Below, piece after piece: positions 46,581 to 55,900 of a stretch of DNA of 64,000 nucleotides. The DNA lies in assembly GCF_000827885.1 (NCBI RefSeq), contig NZ_JTKH01000023.1, positions 1-64,000 on the forward strand, read 5' to 3'. Source of the stretch: Vibrio renipiscarius (lineage in GTDB: Bacteria > Pseudomonadota > Gammaproteobacteria > Enterobacterales > Vibrionaceae). The stretch's first letter is position 1. The number at the start of each line of letters is the position of its first letter. Both the position numbers and the translations under genes were made by a program. The notes below the pieces were generated by a model. It was not told the origin of the DNA. It saw nothing but the letters and a program-made list of their open reading frames with translations, and searched no databases.

Positions 46581-47465
46581 ATGCTTGAAGCATTAACATC
46601 GTTTCAACAACGAAATAGCCAACAATTAGAATGGTGGTTGGATCAATATCCTCACCAAAATCAAACGCTGATTGAAGCGATGCGTTACGGCTTAATATTA
46701 GGCGGTAAACGCGCTCGTCCGTTTTTGGTTTATATCACAGGCCAAATGCTTGGCTGCGATGTAGAAAACCTCGACACTCCGGCTTCTGCCGTCGAGTGCA
46801 TTCACGCCTACTCGCTGATTCACGATGATTTACCAGCAATGGACGATGACGCATTACGTCGTGGTCACATGACTTGTCACATCAAATTTGACGAAGCGAC
46901 CGCGATTTTAACTGGCGATGCCTTGCAGACTCTTGCCTTTACTATACTGGCTGAAGGTAAACTGGATCCGATTGCAGAAGCACAACGTATTAAGATGATA
47001 CAAGTGCTCGCACAAGCGTCTGGTGCCGCTGGCATGTGTATGGGGCAATCGCTCGATCTGCAAGCGGAAAATCGACTGGTCAGTCTCAGTGAATTGGAAG
47101 AAATTCACCGAAATAAAACCGGCGCGTTGATGAAAAGTGCGATTCGCCTCGGCGCACTGGCGGCGGGTGAAAAAGGCGTTGAAATGCTGCCGCTGCTGGA
47201 TAAATACGCGGACGCAATTGGCCTCGCTTTCCAAGTGCAAGACGATATCTTGGATATTATCAGCGACACAGAAACGCTCGGCAAGCCACAAGGCTCAGAC
47301 CAAGAGTTGAATAAAAGCACCTACCCAGCTCTGCTAGGATTAGAAGGTGCTATCAACAAAGCTAACAATCTGTTAGAGGAAGCGCTTCAAGCATTGCAAG
47401 CGATCCCTTACAATACACGATTACTAGAAGAGTTCGCCCGATACGTCATCGAGCGCAAAAATTAA
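46581..47465 (+). CDS. ispA: Farnesyl diphosphate synthase IspA
   Basis: IspA condenses isopentenyl diphosphate with dimethylallyl and geranyl diphosphates to make farnesyl diphosphate. The 294-residue protein has both aspartate-rich motifs, DDLPAMDDD and DDILD. It sits between xseB and dxs, 20 bp from each, in one operon. Confidence 0.96.
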   Translation: MLEALTSFQQRNSQQLEWWLDQYPHQNQTLIEAMRYGLILGGKRARPFLVYITGQMLGCDVENLDTPASAVECIHAYSLIHDDLPAMDDDALRRGHMTCHIKFDEATAILTGDALQTLAFTILAEGKLDPIAEAQRIKMIQVLAQASGAAGMCMGQSLDLQAENRLVSLSELEEIHRNKTGALMKSAIRLGALAAGEKGVEMLPLLDKYADAIGLAFQVQDDILDIISDTETLGKPQGSDQELNKSTYPALLGLEGAINKANNLLEEALQALQAIPYNTRLLEEFARYVIERKN

Positions 47466-47485
47466 CACTATAAGCGCGCAATACT

Positions 47486-49351
47486 ATGACTCTTGATATA
47501 TCTAAGTACCCAACACTGGCACTGGCAAATACGCCAGATGAACTGCGCAGCCTGCCGAAAGATGTGCTGCCTAAGCTATGTGATGAGCTACGCACCTATC
47601 TTTTGAACTCGGTCAGCCAGTCGAGCGGCCACTTGGCATCAGGATTAGGCACGGTAGAGTTAACCGTGGCGCTTCACTACGTCTATAAAACCCCGTTTGA
47701 CCAACTCATTTGGGACGTAGGCCATCAAGCTTATCCACACAAAATTCTTACTGGTCGCCGCGAGCAACTGTCGACTATTCGCCAAAAAAATGGTCTACAT
47801 CCGTTCCCTTGGCGCGGAGAAAGCGAATACGACACGCTTTCTGTCGGTCACTCATCAACGTCTATCAGTGCTGCACTTGGTATGGCGATCAGCGCACACA
47901 AAGAAGCACAGAACCGCAAAGTGGTCAGTGTCATTGGTGATGGTGCGATCACTGCTGGTATGGCGTTTGAGGCGATGAACCACGCCGGTGACATTCATCC
48001 GGATATGTTGGTGATCCTGAACGACAATGAAATGTCGATTTCTGAAAACGTTGGCGCACTCAATAACCACTTAGCTCAACTGCTTTCTGGTAACTTCTAT
48101 ACCTCGATCCGCGAAGGCGGCAAACGCGTACTTTCTGGCGTACCGCCAATCAAAGAATTAGTACGACGTACAGAAGAACACCTAAAAGGCATGATGATTC
48201 CAGGCACACTATTTGAAGAGCTTGGTTTTAACTATATCGGTCCAGTGGATGGTCACGATGTGATTGAGCTGGTGAAAACGCTGAAGAATATGCGTGAGCT
48301 GAAAGGTCCGCAATTTCTACACATCATGACCAAAAAAGGCAAAGGCTATGAACCTGCGGAGAAAGATCCGATTGGTTACCATGGCGTGCCGAAATTTGAC
48401 CCAAGCCACTCAAGCTTGCCAAAAAGCAGTAGCAGTAAGCCAAGTTTCTCCAAGATTTTTGGTGACTTTTTATGCGATATGGCTGCGCAAGATCCTAAGC
48501 TGATGGCGATCACGCCGGCTATGCGTGAAGGTTCTGGCATGGTGCGCTTCTCTAAAGAATTCCCAGAGCAATACTTTGATGTTGCGATTGCAGAGCAGCA
48601 TGCGGTCACTCTCGCGACGGGCATGGCGATTGCGGGCAATCATCCAATTGTTGCTATCTACTCGACGTTTTTACAGCGTGGCTATGATCAATTAATCCAC
48701 GACGTCGCGATTATGGACTTACCGGTGATGTTCGCCATTGACCGTGCCGGTTTGGTTGGCGCTGATGGCCAAACTCACCAAGGTGCGTTTGATATTAGCT
48801 TTATGCGCTGTATCCCGAACATGGTGATCATGACGCCAAGCGATGAAAACGAATGTCGTCAAATGCTCTACACGGGTCATACTCACACCGGCCCAAGTGC
48901 CGTGCGTTACCCTCGTGGGAGTGGTATGGGCACCGAGATCGAGCAAACATTTACGGCATTGGAAATCGGTAAAGGTCGCTTGGTACGTCAAGGCGAAAAA
49001 GTGGCCATTCTGAACTTTGGCACCTTCATGCCAAGCGCACTAGAAGCGGCAGAAAAGCTAAACGCGACCGTTGCGGATATGCGCTTTGCTAAACCACTTG
49101 ATCATGAATTGATTAAGCAACTTGCCGCCGATCACGATGTACTGGTGACGCTAGAAGAAAATGCGATTGCAGGCGGTGCGGGTGCGGGCGTGATTGAGTT
49201 CATGATGCATGAAAAGATCCTAAAACCGGTACTAAACCTTGGTTTACCCGATTACTTTGTACCGCAAGGCACACAGGAAGAACTGTATGCCGATCTTGGT
49301 TTAGATAGCCAAGGTATTGAACACTCGATTCGCCAATACATCGCAAAATAA
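47486..49351 (+). CDS. dxs: 1-deoxy-D-xylulose-5-phosphate synthase Dxs
   Basis: Dxs makes deoxyxylulose 5-phosphate from pyruvate and glyceraldehyde 3-phosphate, the first step of the MEP isoprenoid pathway, using thiamine diphosphate. The 621-residue protein has the cofactor motif [15 protein letters not shown] and the transketolase motif [15 protein letters not shown]. Length is normal. It ends the xseB-ispA-dxs operon at the terminator at 49372-49400. Confidence 0.97.
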   Translation: MTLDISKYPTLALANTPDELRSLPKDVLPKLCDELRTYLLNSVSQSSGHLASGLGTVELTVALHYVYKTPFDQLIWDVGHQAYPHKILTGRREQLSTIRQKNGLHPFPWRGESEYDTLSVGHSSTSISAALGMAISAHKEAQNRKVVSVIGDGAITAGMAFEAMNHAGDIHPDMLVILNDNEMSISENVGALNNHLAQLLSGNFYTSIREGGKRVLSGVPPIKELVRRTEEHLKGMMIPGTLFEELGFNYIGPVDGHDVIELVKTLKNMRELKGPQFLHIMTKKGKGYEPAEKDPIGYHGVPKFDPSHSSLPKSSSSKPSFSKIFGDFLCDMAAQDPKLMAITPAMREGSGMVRFSKEFPEQYFDVAIAEQHAVTLATGMAIAGNHPIVAIYSTFLQRGYDQLIHDVAIMDLPVMFAIDRAGLVGADGQTHQGAFDISFMRCIPNMVIMTPSDENECRQMLYTGHTHTGPSAVRYPRGSGMGTEIEQTFTALEIGKGRLVRQGEKVAILNFGTFMPSALEAAEKLNATVADMRFAKPLDHELIKQLAADHDVLVTLEENAIAGGAGAGVIEFMMHEKILKPVLNLGLPDYFVPQGTQEELYADLGLDSQGIEHSIRQYIAK

Positions 49352-49371
49352 CCCGCGATTTGATTGATGTT

Positions 49372-49400
49372 AAAAAGCCCTCAGTTTGAGGGCTTTTTTG
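49372..49400. terminator. Bidirectional terminator between dxs and truC
   Basis: The stem AAGCCCTCA / TGAGGGCTT (49375-49383 and 49387-49395) is flanked by A and T runs and serves both converging transcripts. Confidence 0.88.
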
Positions 49401-49406
49401 TGCGCG

Positions 49407-50144
49407 TTATGCGGTTGCGGTGAGGCTTGGCAGCGCCCATTCAAATTCATCACAGAGCTTATGCCATGTTTCATCAAACCCGGCACTGATCGTGAGTTTT
49501 TGCTGTGTATAAGGGTGGATAAACTCCAACGACGCAGCATGCAACAACAAACGGTGCGAATCATAAACATTATTGAATAAGCGATTATGGCGCCCTTCAC
49601 CATGCGTCGTATCTCCGACAATAGGATGGCGTAGGTGAGCCATATGGCGGCGTAACTGATGTTTACGGCCAGTCAAAGGGCTCAATTCAACCATGCTATA
49701 ACGCGTTGTCGGGAACTTGCCCGTTGAATGAGGCACTTCCACTTTTGCTAGTGGGATATAATCCGTTATCGCTTCTTGTGCTTCTTGATCTTGCTTGGCA
49801 AATTTATCGGCAATTTTGTCCAGATCAACTTTCAATGCGTAATCAAGACGCCCCGCTTCTTCAATCCAACCACGTACCACCGCATGATACGTTTTCTTCA
49901 TCTCATGATTGGCAAAGATTGGCATCATTTTCGAGGCAATCTCACTCGACAAACCAAACACCAAAACGCCGGACGTTGGGCGATCTAATCGATGCAAAGG
50001 AAACACATGCTGACCAATTTGATCGCGCAACGTCTGCATCGCAAATTGTGTTTCATGCTTATCGAGCCAACTGCGGTGCACCAACATTCCGGCCGGTTTA
50101 TTCACCGCGACAAAGTATTCGTCCTGATAAATGATTTCTAACAT
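49407..50144 (-). CDS. truC: tRNA pseudouridine(65) synthase TruC
   Basis: TruC makes pseudouridine 65 in some tRNAs. The 245-residue RluA-family protein has the catalytic aspartate in PLHRLDRPTSG and the motif LTGRKHQLRRH. No S4 domain is present, as expected for TruC. It follows the yqcC-like gene directly and is the second gene of a minus-strand pair. Confidence 0.93.
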   Translation of the reverse strand: MLEIIYQDEYFVAVNKPAGMLVHRSWLDKHETQFAMQTLRDQIGQHVFPLHRLDRPTSGVLVFGLSSEIASKMMPIFANHEMKKTYHAVVRGWIEEAGRLDYALKVDLDKIADKFAKQDQEAQEAITDYIPLAKVEVPHSTGKFPTTRYSMVELSPLTGRKHQLRRHMAHLRHPIVGDTTHGEGRHNRLFNNVYDSHRLLLHAASLEFIHPYTQQKLTISAGFDETWHKLCDEFEWALPSLTATA

Positions 50145-50459
50145 CTAAGCGACCTCTTGATCAATTCGGCGGATCACCGTAAGTAAAGCGGCGTATTGCG
50201 CTTGCTGCTGCCAACTCTGCTCAAAATAGCCCACCATAGAGAAACCTGAAGGAACCGATTGTTGAGCATTAATCATCGCGCGGATCTTAGGTAAAAAGAT
50301 CCATTGCAGCCATTGCTGAGGTTCAAGTGTATCAATGGCAAAAGGCTCTGTGCTCGCTAATGCTTCTGCAGACGGCGCTTCGCTTTGCCAACAACCGAGT
50401 GAGTGCATTTGCAGCTCGAGCTCATCTAATAATGCGATCAAAGGAATATCTTGTTTCAT
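50145..50459 (-). CDS. yqcC: YqcC-like DUF446 protein
   Basis: A 104-residue helical protein of the YqcC/DUF446 family, with EPFAIDTLEPQQWLQWIFLPK as the conserved centre. Function unknown. It is paired with truC, as in E. coli (yqcC-truC), with no gap between stop and start. Confidence 0.92.
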   Translation of the reverse strand: MKQDIPLIALLDELELQMHSLGCWQSEAPSAEALASTEPFAIDTLEPQQWLQWIFLPKIRAMINAQQSVPSGFSMVGYFEQSWQQQAQYAALLTVIRRIDQEVA

Positions 50460-50535
50460 TTATCTTTGTCGAGGACCTTGAAAATAGCGCATAGAGTACC
50501 ATCTATAAGGTAAAGAAAGTTAGGAAAAGTCTTCC

Positions 50536-51573
50536 ATGGATACGATTCATACCTTAAGTGAACTGTTAAAAAACAGCGGCTGTCATTACCAAATTTTTGA
50601 TTTGGGGCGTCGAATTAAAACGATTTCAAACCAAACCTTCGCGGATATTGAATTGGGTCAACAACCTTACCCTTATCCGATGCAACGTAAGGCCCATCTT
50701 GCTATTGCGTATTGGAACGAAGCGAAACAGCCTTGGATTTGGTTTCTTAAATTTGAACTCGATGAGCGCGGCCTATTAAAACAAACCGACGTTGGCAACT
50801 TTATTAAGTATGTACTCGAAGCGATGGGAACACGCTTGAATCAAGAGATGAATGAGGATCAGCAACAAAAATTAGCCAACAATCCTTACACCTTTAAACC
50901 CGCCGAAGAAAAGATGGCGGTGTTTCATAGCCAAATTCGCGCCACACTGGATCTAACGTGCAGCCAATATTATGAGCATGCTCAGCACTATTTCTCTGGT
51001 GGTCTTGGTTGGGATAAATGGCAAACGGTTGGTCTGCAAGGCATCACCGATATGTGCGCTCGTTTAGGCCAAGAAGAAAATGGTGTCATGGTCCGCAATG
51101 CGCTGAAGCACTTACCTAATGAACCTTTGTATGCAACGTTGGGCGCGCTTGAGCATGTCGACATAAAAGACAAACTCGCTAGCCGTATCGCAGAACTTGC
51201 GCGCATTGAAATGGATAGCCAAAATCCAGATTTATTTTTACTTTCTGCCTACGCACGCGCTTTAGCGGGCGCTGACACAAGCCTTTCAGCCCCCATTATT
51301 GATGCTATTTTGGCCCATCCTCGCTTAAGCCATCAAGAGGTTCTCATTGGGATTGCGGGTCGCTGCTGGCACCTACTGGCCAATGCCGAGACTGCAGAGC
51401 AGTTTCTTCTACGTTTAGCGCAAACGGGGAATCAAGCACTGTTTAATCAACTCTTTGCCGACTTAGTCATGCTGCCTGAATTACGCATGGTTCTATTGCC
51501 ACTGTTGCATTCATCACCATCGCCAGAACTGGCCAATGCGTTGCTAAAACTGCAGCAAGCAACCAAGGCTTAA
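50536..51573 (+). CDS. DUF3549 family protein
   Basis: A 345-residue cytoplasmic protein with no membrane segment or signal peptide. It matches by eye the DUF3549 family of vibrios and relatives: N-terminal LSELLKNSGCHYQIFDLGR, and a helical C-terminal half with HEAT-like spacing. Function unknown. It is co-directional with the DUF3301 gene, 13 bp downstream. Confidence 0.8.
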   Translation: MDTIHTLSELLKNSGCHYQIFDLGRRIKTISNQTFADIELGQQPYPYPMQRKAHLAIAYWNEAKQPWIWFLKFELDERGLLKQTDVGNFIKYVLEAMGTRLNQEMNEDQQQKLANNPYTFKPAEEKMAVFHSQIRATLDLTCSQYYEHAQHYFSGGLGWDKWQTVGLQGITDMCARLGQEENGVMVRNALKHLPNEPLYATLGALEHVDIKDKLASRIAELARIEMDSQNPDLFLLSAYARALAGADTSLSAPIIDAILAHPRLSHQEVLIGIAGRCWHLLANAETAEQFLLRLAQTGNQALFNQLFADLVMLPELRMVLLPLLHSSPSPELANALLKLQQATKA

Positions 51574-51586
51574 GACGAGAAAACCT

Positions 51587-51886
51587 ATGATTTCTGATCT
51601 ACTGGCTATTTTGGCATTATGCTTCGTCTGCATGCTCTTTTGGCAGCAACGCCGCCAATCTGAATTAGCCAAAACGGCCATTCAACGCAAATGTGACCAA
51701 TTGGAATTACAATTGATCAGCACCGCATTGAAAACGCATAAAATCAAAACGCCAGACGGAGTCTGGCGTTGGCATAGTATTTATCAGTTTGAATTTTCAG
51801 CGCTTGGCGATGATTGCTACCAAGGCCAACTGATTATGCAAGGTTTCCATATAGTGAAGTTTCATCTGCCACCTCATCGTATGTAA
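51587..51886 (+). CDS. DUF3301 family membrane-anchored protein
   Basis: A 99-residue protein with an N-terminal membrane helix (about 4-20) and a polar domain with the DUF3301 pattern WQQRRQSELAK and RWHSIYQFEFS. Function unknown. Its last 53 bp overlap the 3' end of the convergent acetyltransferase gene. Confidence 0.78.
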   Translation: MISDLLAILALCFVCMLFWQQRRQSELAKTAIQRKCDQLELQLISTALKTHKIKTPDGVWRWHSIYQFEFSALGDDCYQGQLIMQGFHIVKFHLPPHRM

Positions 51887-52352
51887 ACTGATACTCGTAA
51901 TAAGGGCCAAAATCATCGTCATATTGGCCCTTAAATTCAAAACCCAATTTATCGAGTAATTGTATCGAGGCTTGATGGTCGATCGTCGAGGTAGCCTTAA
52001 CTTGATGAAGATTCAAATCTCTTACCGCCTTGCCAAAAAACGCTTTCAGTGATTCAAACGCAATCCCTTGTCCCCAGTACGCTTTATCAAAAATATAACT
52101 AAGCTCAGGTTGCGAATCGAGATGACTGATCACAATGTGCCCCATGTAGTCTCGAGTTCGGCTATCAAGCACTGCTCTAGCGTAGGAGTTTTCATCATTA
52201 AGGAGTTTTTGAAAGATCTGCTTAGCAGTGGCAACAGTGTGTGGGCCATTCATATGCGCACGATTTTTGGCGCAGCAATTGAGCACCAAAAAGTCCGATT
52301 GGAGCGACTCGTTATAAGGTATTAATAACGCACGGCGAGTTACGATCGTCAC
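51834..52352 (-). CDS. GNAT family N-acetyltransferase
   Basis: A 172-residue acetyl-CoA-dependent acetyltransferase resembling the RimJ/RimL-like group: ELSYIFDKAYWGQGIAFESLKAF contains the acetyl-CoA loop and SIQLLDKLGFEFKG the conserved C-terminal part. The substrate is unknown. The start is a GTG at 52352 with an AAGGA site six bases before it; the longer TTG frame to 52385 would contain that ribosome site. It converges on and overlaps the DUF3301 gene by 53 bp. Confidence 0.85.
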   Translation of the reverse strand: MTIVTRRALLIPYNESLQSDFLVLNCCAKNRAHMNGPHTVATAKQIFQKLLNDENSYARAVLDSRTRDYMGHIVISHLDSQPELSYIFDKAYWGQGIAFESLKAFFGKAVRDLNLHQVKATSTIDHQASIQLLDKLGFEFKGQYDDDFGPYYEYQFTYDEVADETSLYGNLA

Positions 52353-52512
52353 AACAATTCCTTGTTTGAAAATTATGTATAGCAAATACTTCTGAAATCA
52401 GAAGGGACTTAAGCCGATTTTATTGATTGAGTTAGCCGTACAAGTTTATTTAAATACTATTTTTATAATTATGGATTTGATTGACGTCGTTAGTTTTTTT
52501 ATTTTTTTACCG

Positions 52513-52548
52513 TAAGAAGAAAAGCCCCGACACATAAGTATCGGGGCT
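52513..52548 (-). terminator. Intrinsic terminator of the CsrB-family RNA
   Basis: The minus strand has the stem AGCCCCGA / TCGGGGCT (arms at 52523-52530 and 52541-52548) followed by TTTTCTTCTT. No protein gene lies upstream on this strand, so it marks the 3' end of the RNA. Confidence 0.88.
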
Positions 52549-52917
52549 ATAGTCTTACTCGCAGCAATCCAGCTACTGAAAATGCTCCATGCATCATCCG
52601 TAATAGCTACTGAATCCTTCAGTAATTTCCGTCCATCGCTATCCTAGCGGTGTCCTTAATTCCTATAAGCTAACCATCCCCGTTAGCGCACATCACTTGA
52701 TCCTTGAGCGGTGTCCCTGGCATCGTCCTAATGCTGTCCTTTCTCTATCCTAGAGATGTCCTAAGCAGTCCTTGCCCGTGTCATCCTCGACACAGTGAGA
52801 TCCTTTTCTCTCCAAGCTCCATGCTAAGTTCGTGGTTCCTTCCGAACTTAAAATCTTCATCCTGAAGATAATCACATCCTTAGTGATTTGATTTCCTTGT
52901 CAAACTCCGTTCGACAC
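52517..52917 (-). ncRNA. csrB: CsrB-family regulatory RNA
   Basis: CsrB-type RNAs titrate the translational regulator CsrA by presenting many GGA motifs, mostly in hairpin loops. This roughly 400-nt minus-strand region has 16 AGGA and about 11 further GGA motifs, many inside short stems (for example CGCTAGGATAGCG, CATTAGGACGATG and CTTCAGGATGAAG). It ends at a strong terminator, holds no credible protein gene, and is preceded by a promoter-like sequence and a VarA/GacA-type box. Vibrios usually carry several such RNAs (csrB, csrC, csrD); which copy this is cannot be told. Confidence 0.9.
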
Positions 52918-52922
52918 AGAGT

Positions 52923-52950
52923 AATTTACGCGAATCTTGGTCATAAACAA
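52923..52950 (-). promoter_or_regulatory. Candidate promoter of the CsrB-family RNA
   Basis: On the minus strand -35 TTGTTT (52945-52950), a 16-base spacer and -10 TAAATT (52923-52928) would give a start near 52917, where the RNA begins with GTGTCGAACGG. An alternative -35 TTGACT lies further upstream. The site is only moderately convincing. Confidence 0.45.
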
Positions 52951-53076
52951 TTGCACCATGTCACACTTTTAAATTACCCCCTAGAACAATAAACAGTCAA
53001 AACCTAATAAATCATAAGCTTAAGGTTATAAATAAGACCTCAACCAATGCCATTACGTTATTTATCTCACACCATT

Positions 53077-53094
53077 TGTAAGCGATCTCTCACA
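53077..53094. promoter_or_regulatory. VarA/GacA/UvrY-type box
   Basis: TGTAAG, six bases, CTCACA matches the GacA-family palindrome TGTAAG-N6-CTTACA with one mismatch. It lies about 165 bp upstream of the predicted start of the CsrB-family RNA, a distance similar to that in known csrB/rsmZ genes. In vibrios VarS/VarA activates these RNAs. Confidence 0.7.
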
Positions 53095-53258
53095 CGCGAT
53101 TGAGCATTTTTCCATTCGCCTAATTGAGCACGAGCCAGTATGATGAAATCAGTCATTAACATCGATGTTTATACCAATCAGGATAAGCGGTCAGATATTT
53201 TCCAAAAATGGCCAAAGCCCCGTGTTGATTGGTAGTAAAGTGCTAACAAGGACCTCAC

Positions 53259-53543
53259 ATGCTCACCAAAGATATCAGCTTAGAACTTGAGCAAGTCATC
53301 ACCGCATTAATTGCAGAAGGCAAAGAACCGACCGTCGCATTAGTCAAAAGCCGATTAAAAACGTCAGTCCCAATCCCTGCCCTCATCGGCACCATTAAAA
53401 GTTGGAAAAGCTCAAACAGAATACCCAAAATTGAAGTGGCGGCCGCCCCACAATCAGAAGACAGTCGCATTACTCAATTAGAAGCGCAAATTCTTGACCT
53501 GCAATCTCGACTGAGCGCATTGGAAGCAAAACTCGCCCAATAG
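53259..53543 (+). CDS. Small protein with KfrA-like DNA-binding N-terminus and coiled coil
   Basis: A 94-residue protein. Residues 1-55 are predicted helical and resemble the N-terminal DNA-binding domain of KfrA-type proteins (EQVITALIAEGKEPTVALVKSRL; a VPIPALIGTIKSWK segment). Residues 70-94 form a leucine heptad coiled coil (ITQLEAQILDLQSRLSALEA), suggesting a dimer. The role is unknown; DNA binding is inferred. It is divergent from the CsrB-family RNA, sharing the region with the VarA-type box, and convergent with sucD. Confidence 0.7.
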   Translation: MLTKDISLELEQVITALIAEGKEPTVALVKSRLKTSVPIPALIGTIKSWKSSNRIPKIEVAAAPQSEDSRITQLEAQILDLQSRLSALEAKLAQ

Positions 53544-53576
53544 AAGGCCACACGATTCTAGATAAGGCCCTGAAAT

Positions 53577-53609
53577 GCAAAAAGGCTTGGCACAATGCCA
53601 AGCCTTTTT
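53577..53609. terminator. Bidirectional terminator at the end of the sdh-suc operon
   Basis: The 11-bp stem AAGGCTTGGCA / TGCCAAGCCTT (53582-53592 and 53596-53606) has A and T runs on its two sides. It serves both the small KfrA-like gene and the convergent sucD. Confidence 0.88.
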
Positions 53610-53664
53610 ATTGACCGCGCAATCTGAAGACTCAGAGCGAGCAGCACTGATCACATGTTTGGTA

Positions 53665-54537
53665 TTACCAACCCGTGACCTCACGTAATGCTTTGCCGAT
53701 ATCAGCCAAAGACTTCACCGTCTTAACACCCGCCGCTTCAAGCGCTGCGAATTTATCTTCTGCGGTGCCTTTACCACCAGAGATAATCGCGCCAGCATGC
53801 CCCATGCGCTTACCCGGAGGAGCCGTCACACCCGCAATATACGAAACAACCGGCTTAGTGACGTTGTCCTTGATAAACGCAGCCGCTTCCTCTTCCGCCG
53901 TACCACCGATTTCACCGATCATTACGATCGCTTCCGTTTCAGGGTCCGCTTGGAACAGTTTCAAAATGTCGATAAAGTTTGAGCCTGGAATTGGATCACC
54001 ACCGATACCAACACACGTTGACTGACCAAAACCTTCATCGGTGGTTTGCTTAACGGCTTCGTAAGTCAATGTCCCAGAACGAGACACAATACCCACTTTA
54101 CCTTTCTTATGAATGTGACCCGGCATGATACCAATCTTACATTCATCTGGTGTAATCACGCCCGGACAGTTTGGACCGATCATCACTACGCCCGCCTCAT
54201 CAAGACGCACTTTGACATCTAGTAAATCAAGCGTTGGAATACCTTCTGTAATGGTCACGATCAGTTTGATACCCGCATCGATCGCTTCTAAAATCGCATC
54301 TTTACAGAATGGCGCTGGTACATAAATCACCGATGCCGTTGCACCCGTCACTTCAACCGCGTCGCGTACCGTGTTAAAAACGGGAAGACCAAGGTGCATT
54401 TGGCCACCTTTACCTGGTGATACCCCGCCCACCATTTTTGTTCCGTAAGCGATCGCTTGTTCAGAGTGGAATGTTCCCTGACCACCGGTGAAACCTTGAC
54501 AAATAACCTTGGTATCTTTGTTAATTAGTACTGACAT
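53665..54537 (-). CDS. sucD: Succinyl-CoA synthetase alpha subunit SucD
   Basis: SucD binds CoA and carries the phosphorylated histidine in the TCA step from succinyl-CoA to succinate with nucleotide phosphorylation. The 290-residue protein has the CoA-binding [11 protein letters not shown] segment and the active-site GHAGAII. It overlaps sucC by one base and is last in the operon. Confidence 0.98.
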   Translation of the reverse strand: MSVLINKDTKVICQGFTGGQGTFHSEQAIAYGTKMVGGVSPGKGGQMHLGLPVFNTVRDAVEVTGATASVIYVPAPFCKDAILEAIDAGIKLIVTITEGIPTLDLLDVKVRLDEAGVVMIGPNCPGVITPDECKIGIMPGHIHKKGKVGIVSRSGTLTYEAVKQTTDEGFGQSTCVGIGGDPIPGSNFIDILKLFQADPETEAIVMIGEIGGTAEEEAAAFIKDNVTKPVVSYIAGVTAPPGKRMGHAGAIISGGKGTAEDKFAALEAAGVKTVKSLADIGKALREVTGW

Positions 54538-55703
54538 TATTTGCCCTCCGCTGCCGCTACGACTTTTTCTGCAGCTTCTGATAGAGAATTTGCCGCAATG
54601 ATGTTTAGGCCACTTTCAGCCAGTTTTTGCGAGCCTAATGGCGCGTTGTTACCTTCAAGGCGCACGACAACCGGAACTTCCACACCCACTTCTTCAACAG
54701 CACCAATAATGCCTTCGGCAATCAAGTCACAACGTACAATACCACCAAAGATATTGACGAAGACCGCTTTTACATTGCTGTCAGAAAGGATAATTTTGAA
54801 TGCTTCCGTTACGCGCTCTTTGGTGGCACCGCCGCCGACATCAAGGAAGTTCGCAGGTTGGCCACCGTGTAGATTGACGATATCCATCGTGCCCATTGCG
54901 AGGCCTGCACCATTCACCATACAACCGATGTTGCCATCAAGAGCAACATAATTAAGCTCCCACTGAGCCGCGTGCGCTTCACGCTCATCTTCTTGCGAAG
55001 GATCGTGCATTTCACGTAATTTTGGCTGACGGTAGAGGGCATTTGAATCGATATTAATTTTACCATCGAGACACAATAGGTTGTCATCGCCAGTAATAAC
55101 CAGAGGGTTGATTTCCAGTAACGCAAGATCGTATTGCGCGAACATCTCGCCAAGACCAATAAAGATCTTAACGAACTGTTTAATTTGGTCGCCTTTAAGG
55201 CCTAGTTTGAATGCGAGCTCGCGGCCTTGATAAGCCTGCGGACCCACAAGAGGATCAATGGCGGCTTTATGAATCAGTTCTGGCGTTTCTTCCGCCACTT
55301 TTTCAATTTCAACGCCACCTTCGGTTGAAGCCATGAATACAATACGTTGAGTCGAACGGTCAACAACCGCGCCTAGGTAAAGCTCGTTAGCAATGCTTGA
55401 CGCTTCTTCCACTAGGATTTTCGATACCGGCTGACCATTGGCGTCAGTCTGGTAAGTAACGAGGTTTTTACCTAGCCACTTTTGCGCAAATTCTTTTACG
55501 CCATCTTTCGTATCATGCAATTCAACGCCGCCCGCTTTACCGCGGCCACCAGCGTGAACCTGACATTTAACGACTTTCTTCTCAGTACTAATACGGCCTG
55601 CCGCTTCAAATGCTTCTTGTGGTGTGTCACAAGCGTAGCCTTCTGGCACAGGCAAACCGAATTCTGCAAACAGCTGTTTGGCTTGGTATTCATGCAAATT
55701 CAT
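54537..55703 (-). CDS. sucC: Succinyl-CoA synthetase beta subunit SucC
   Basis: SucC is the ATP-grasp subunit that binds nucleotide and succinate. The 388-residue protein starts [12 protein letters not shown] and has the motifs GGRGKAGGV and [10 protein letters not shown]. Normal length. A stable hairpin (55863-55889) lies in the 197-bp gap before it, downstream of sucB. Confidence 0.98.
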   Translation of the reverse strand: MNLHEYQAKQLFAEFGLPVPEGYACDTPQEAFEAAGRISTEKKVVKCQVHAGGRGKAGGVELHDTKDGVKEFAQKWLGKNLVTYQTDANGQPVSKILVEEASSIANELYLGAVVDRSTQRIVFMASTEGGVEIEKVAEETPELIHKAAIDPLVGPQAYQGRELAFKLGLKGDQIKQFVKIFIGLGEMFAQYDLALLEINPLVITGDDNLLCLDGKINIDSNALYRQPKLREMHDPSQEDEREAHAAQWELNYVALDGNIGCMVNGAGLAMGTMDIVNLHGGQPANFLDVGGGATKERVTEAFKIILSDSNVKAVFVNIFGGIVRCDLIAEGIIGAVEEVGVEVPVVVRLEGNNAPLGSQKLAESGLNIIAANSLSEAAEKVVAAAEGK

Positions 55704-55862
55704 TTTGATATTCCGTTTATTATTCCCTCAGGGGATTTATTATTTCCATAACGTCACAGTTTGAGCACTGTTTTTACGTCTGCATGGTCTTCTCAAATCA
55801 ATCGCAATACGATTCAAATGAAGGCCGGACCGTTGAGCTAGTCTAGCCTCGGGCACTTTAAG

Positions 55863-55889
55863 CGTCGAGCTATCAGAGATAACTCGACG
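55863..55889 (-). repeat. Intercistronic hairpin between sucB and sucC
   Basis: A 12-bp stem with a 3-base loop (arms 55863-55874 and 55878-55889). The single irregular pair is G-U in minus-strand RNA but mismatched in the other, which suggests selection in the sense transcript. No T tract follows. It may set the ratio of sucAB to sucCD mRNA. Confidence 0.6.
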
Positions 55890-55900
55890 TTTCAGCGATA

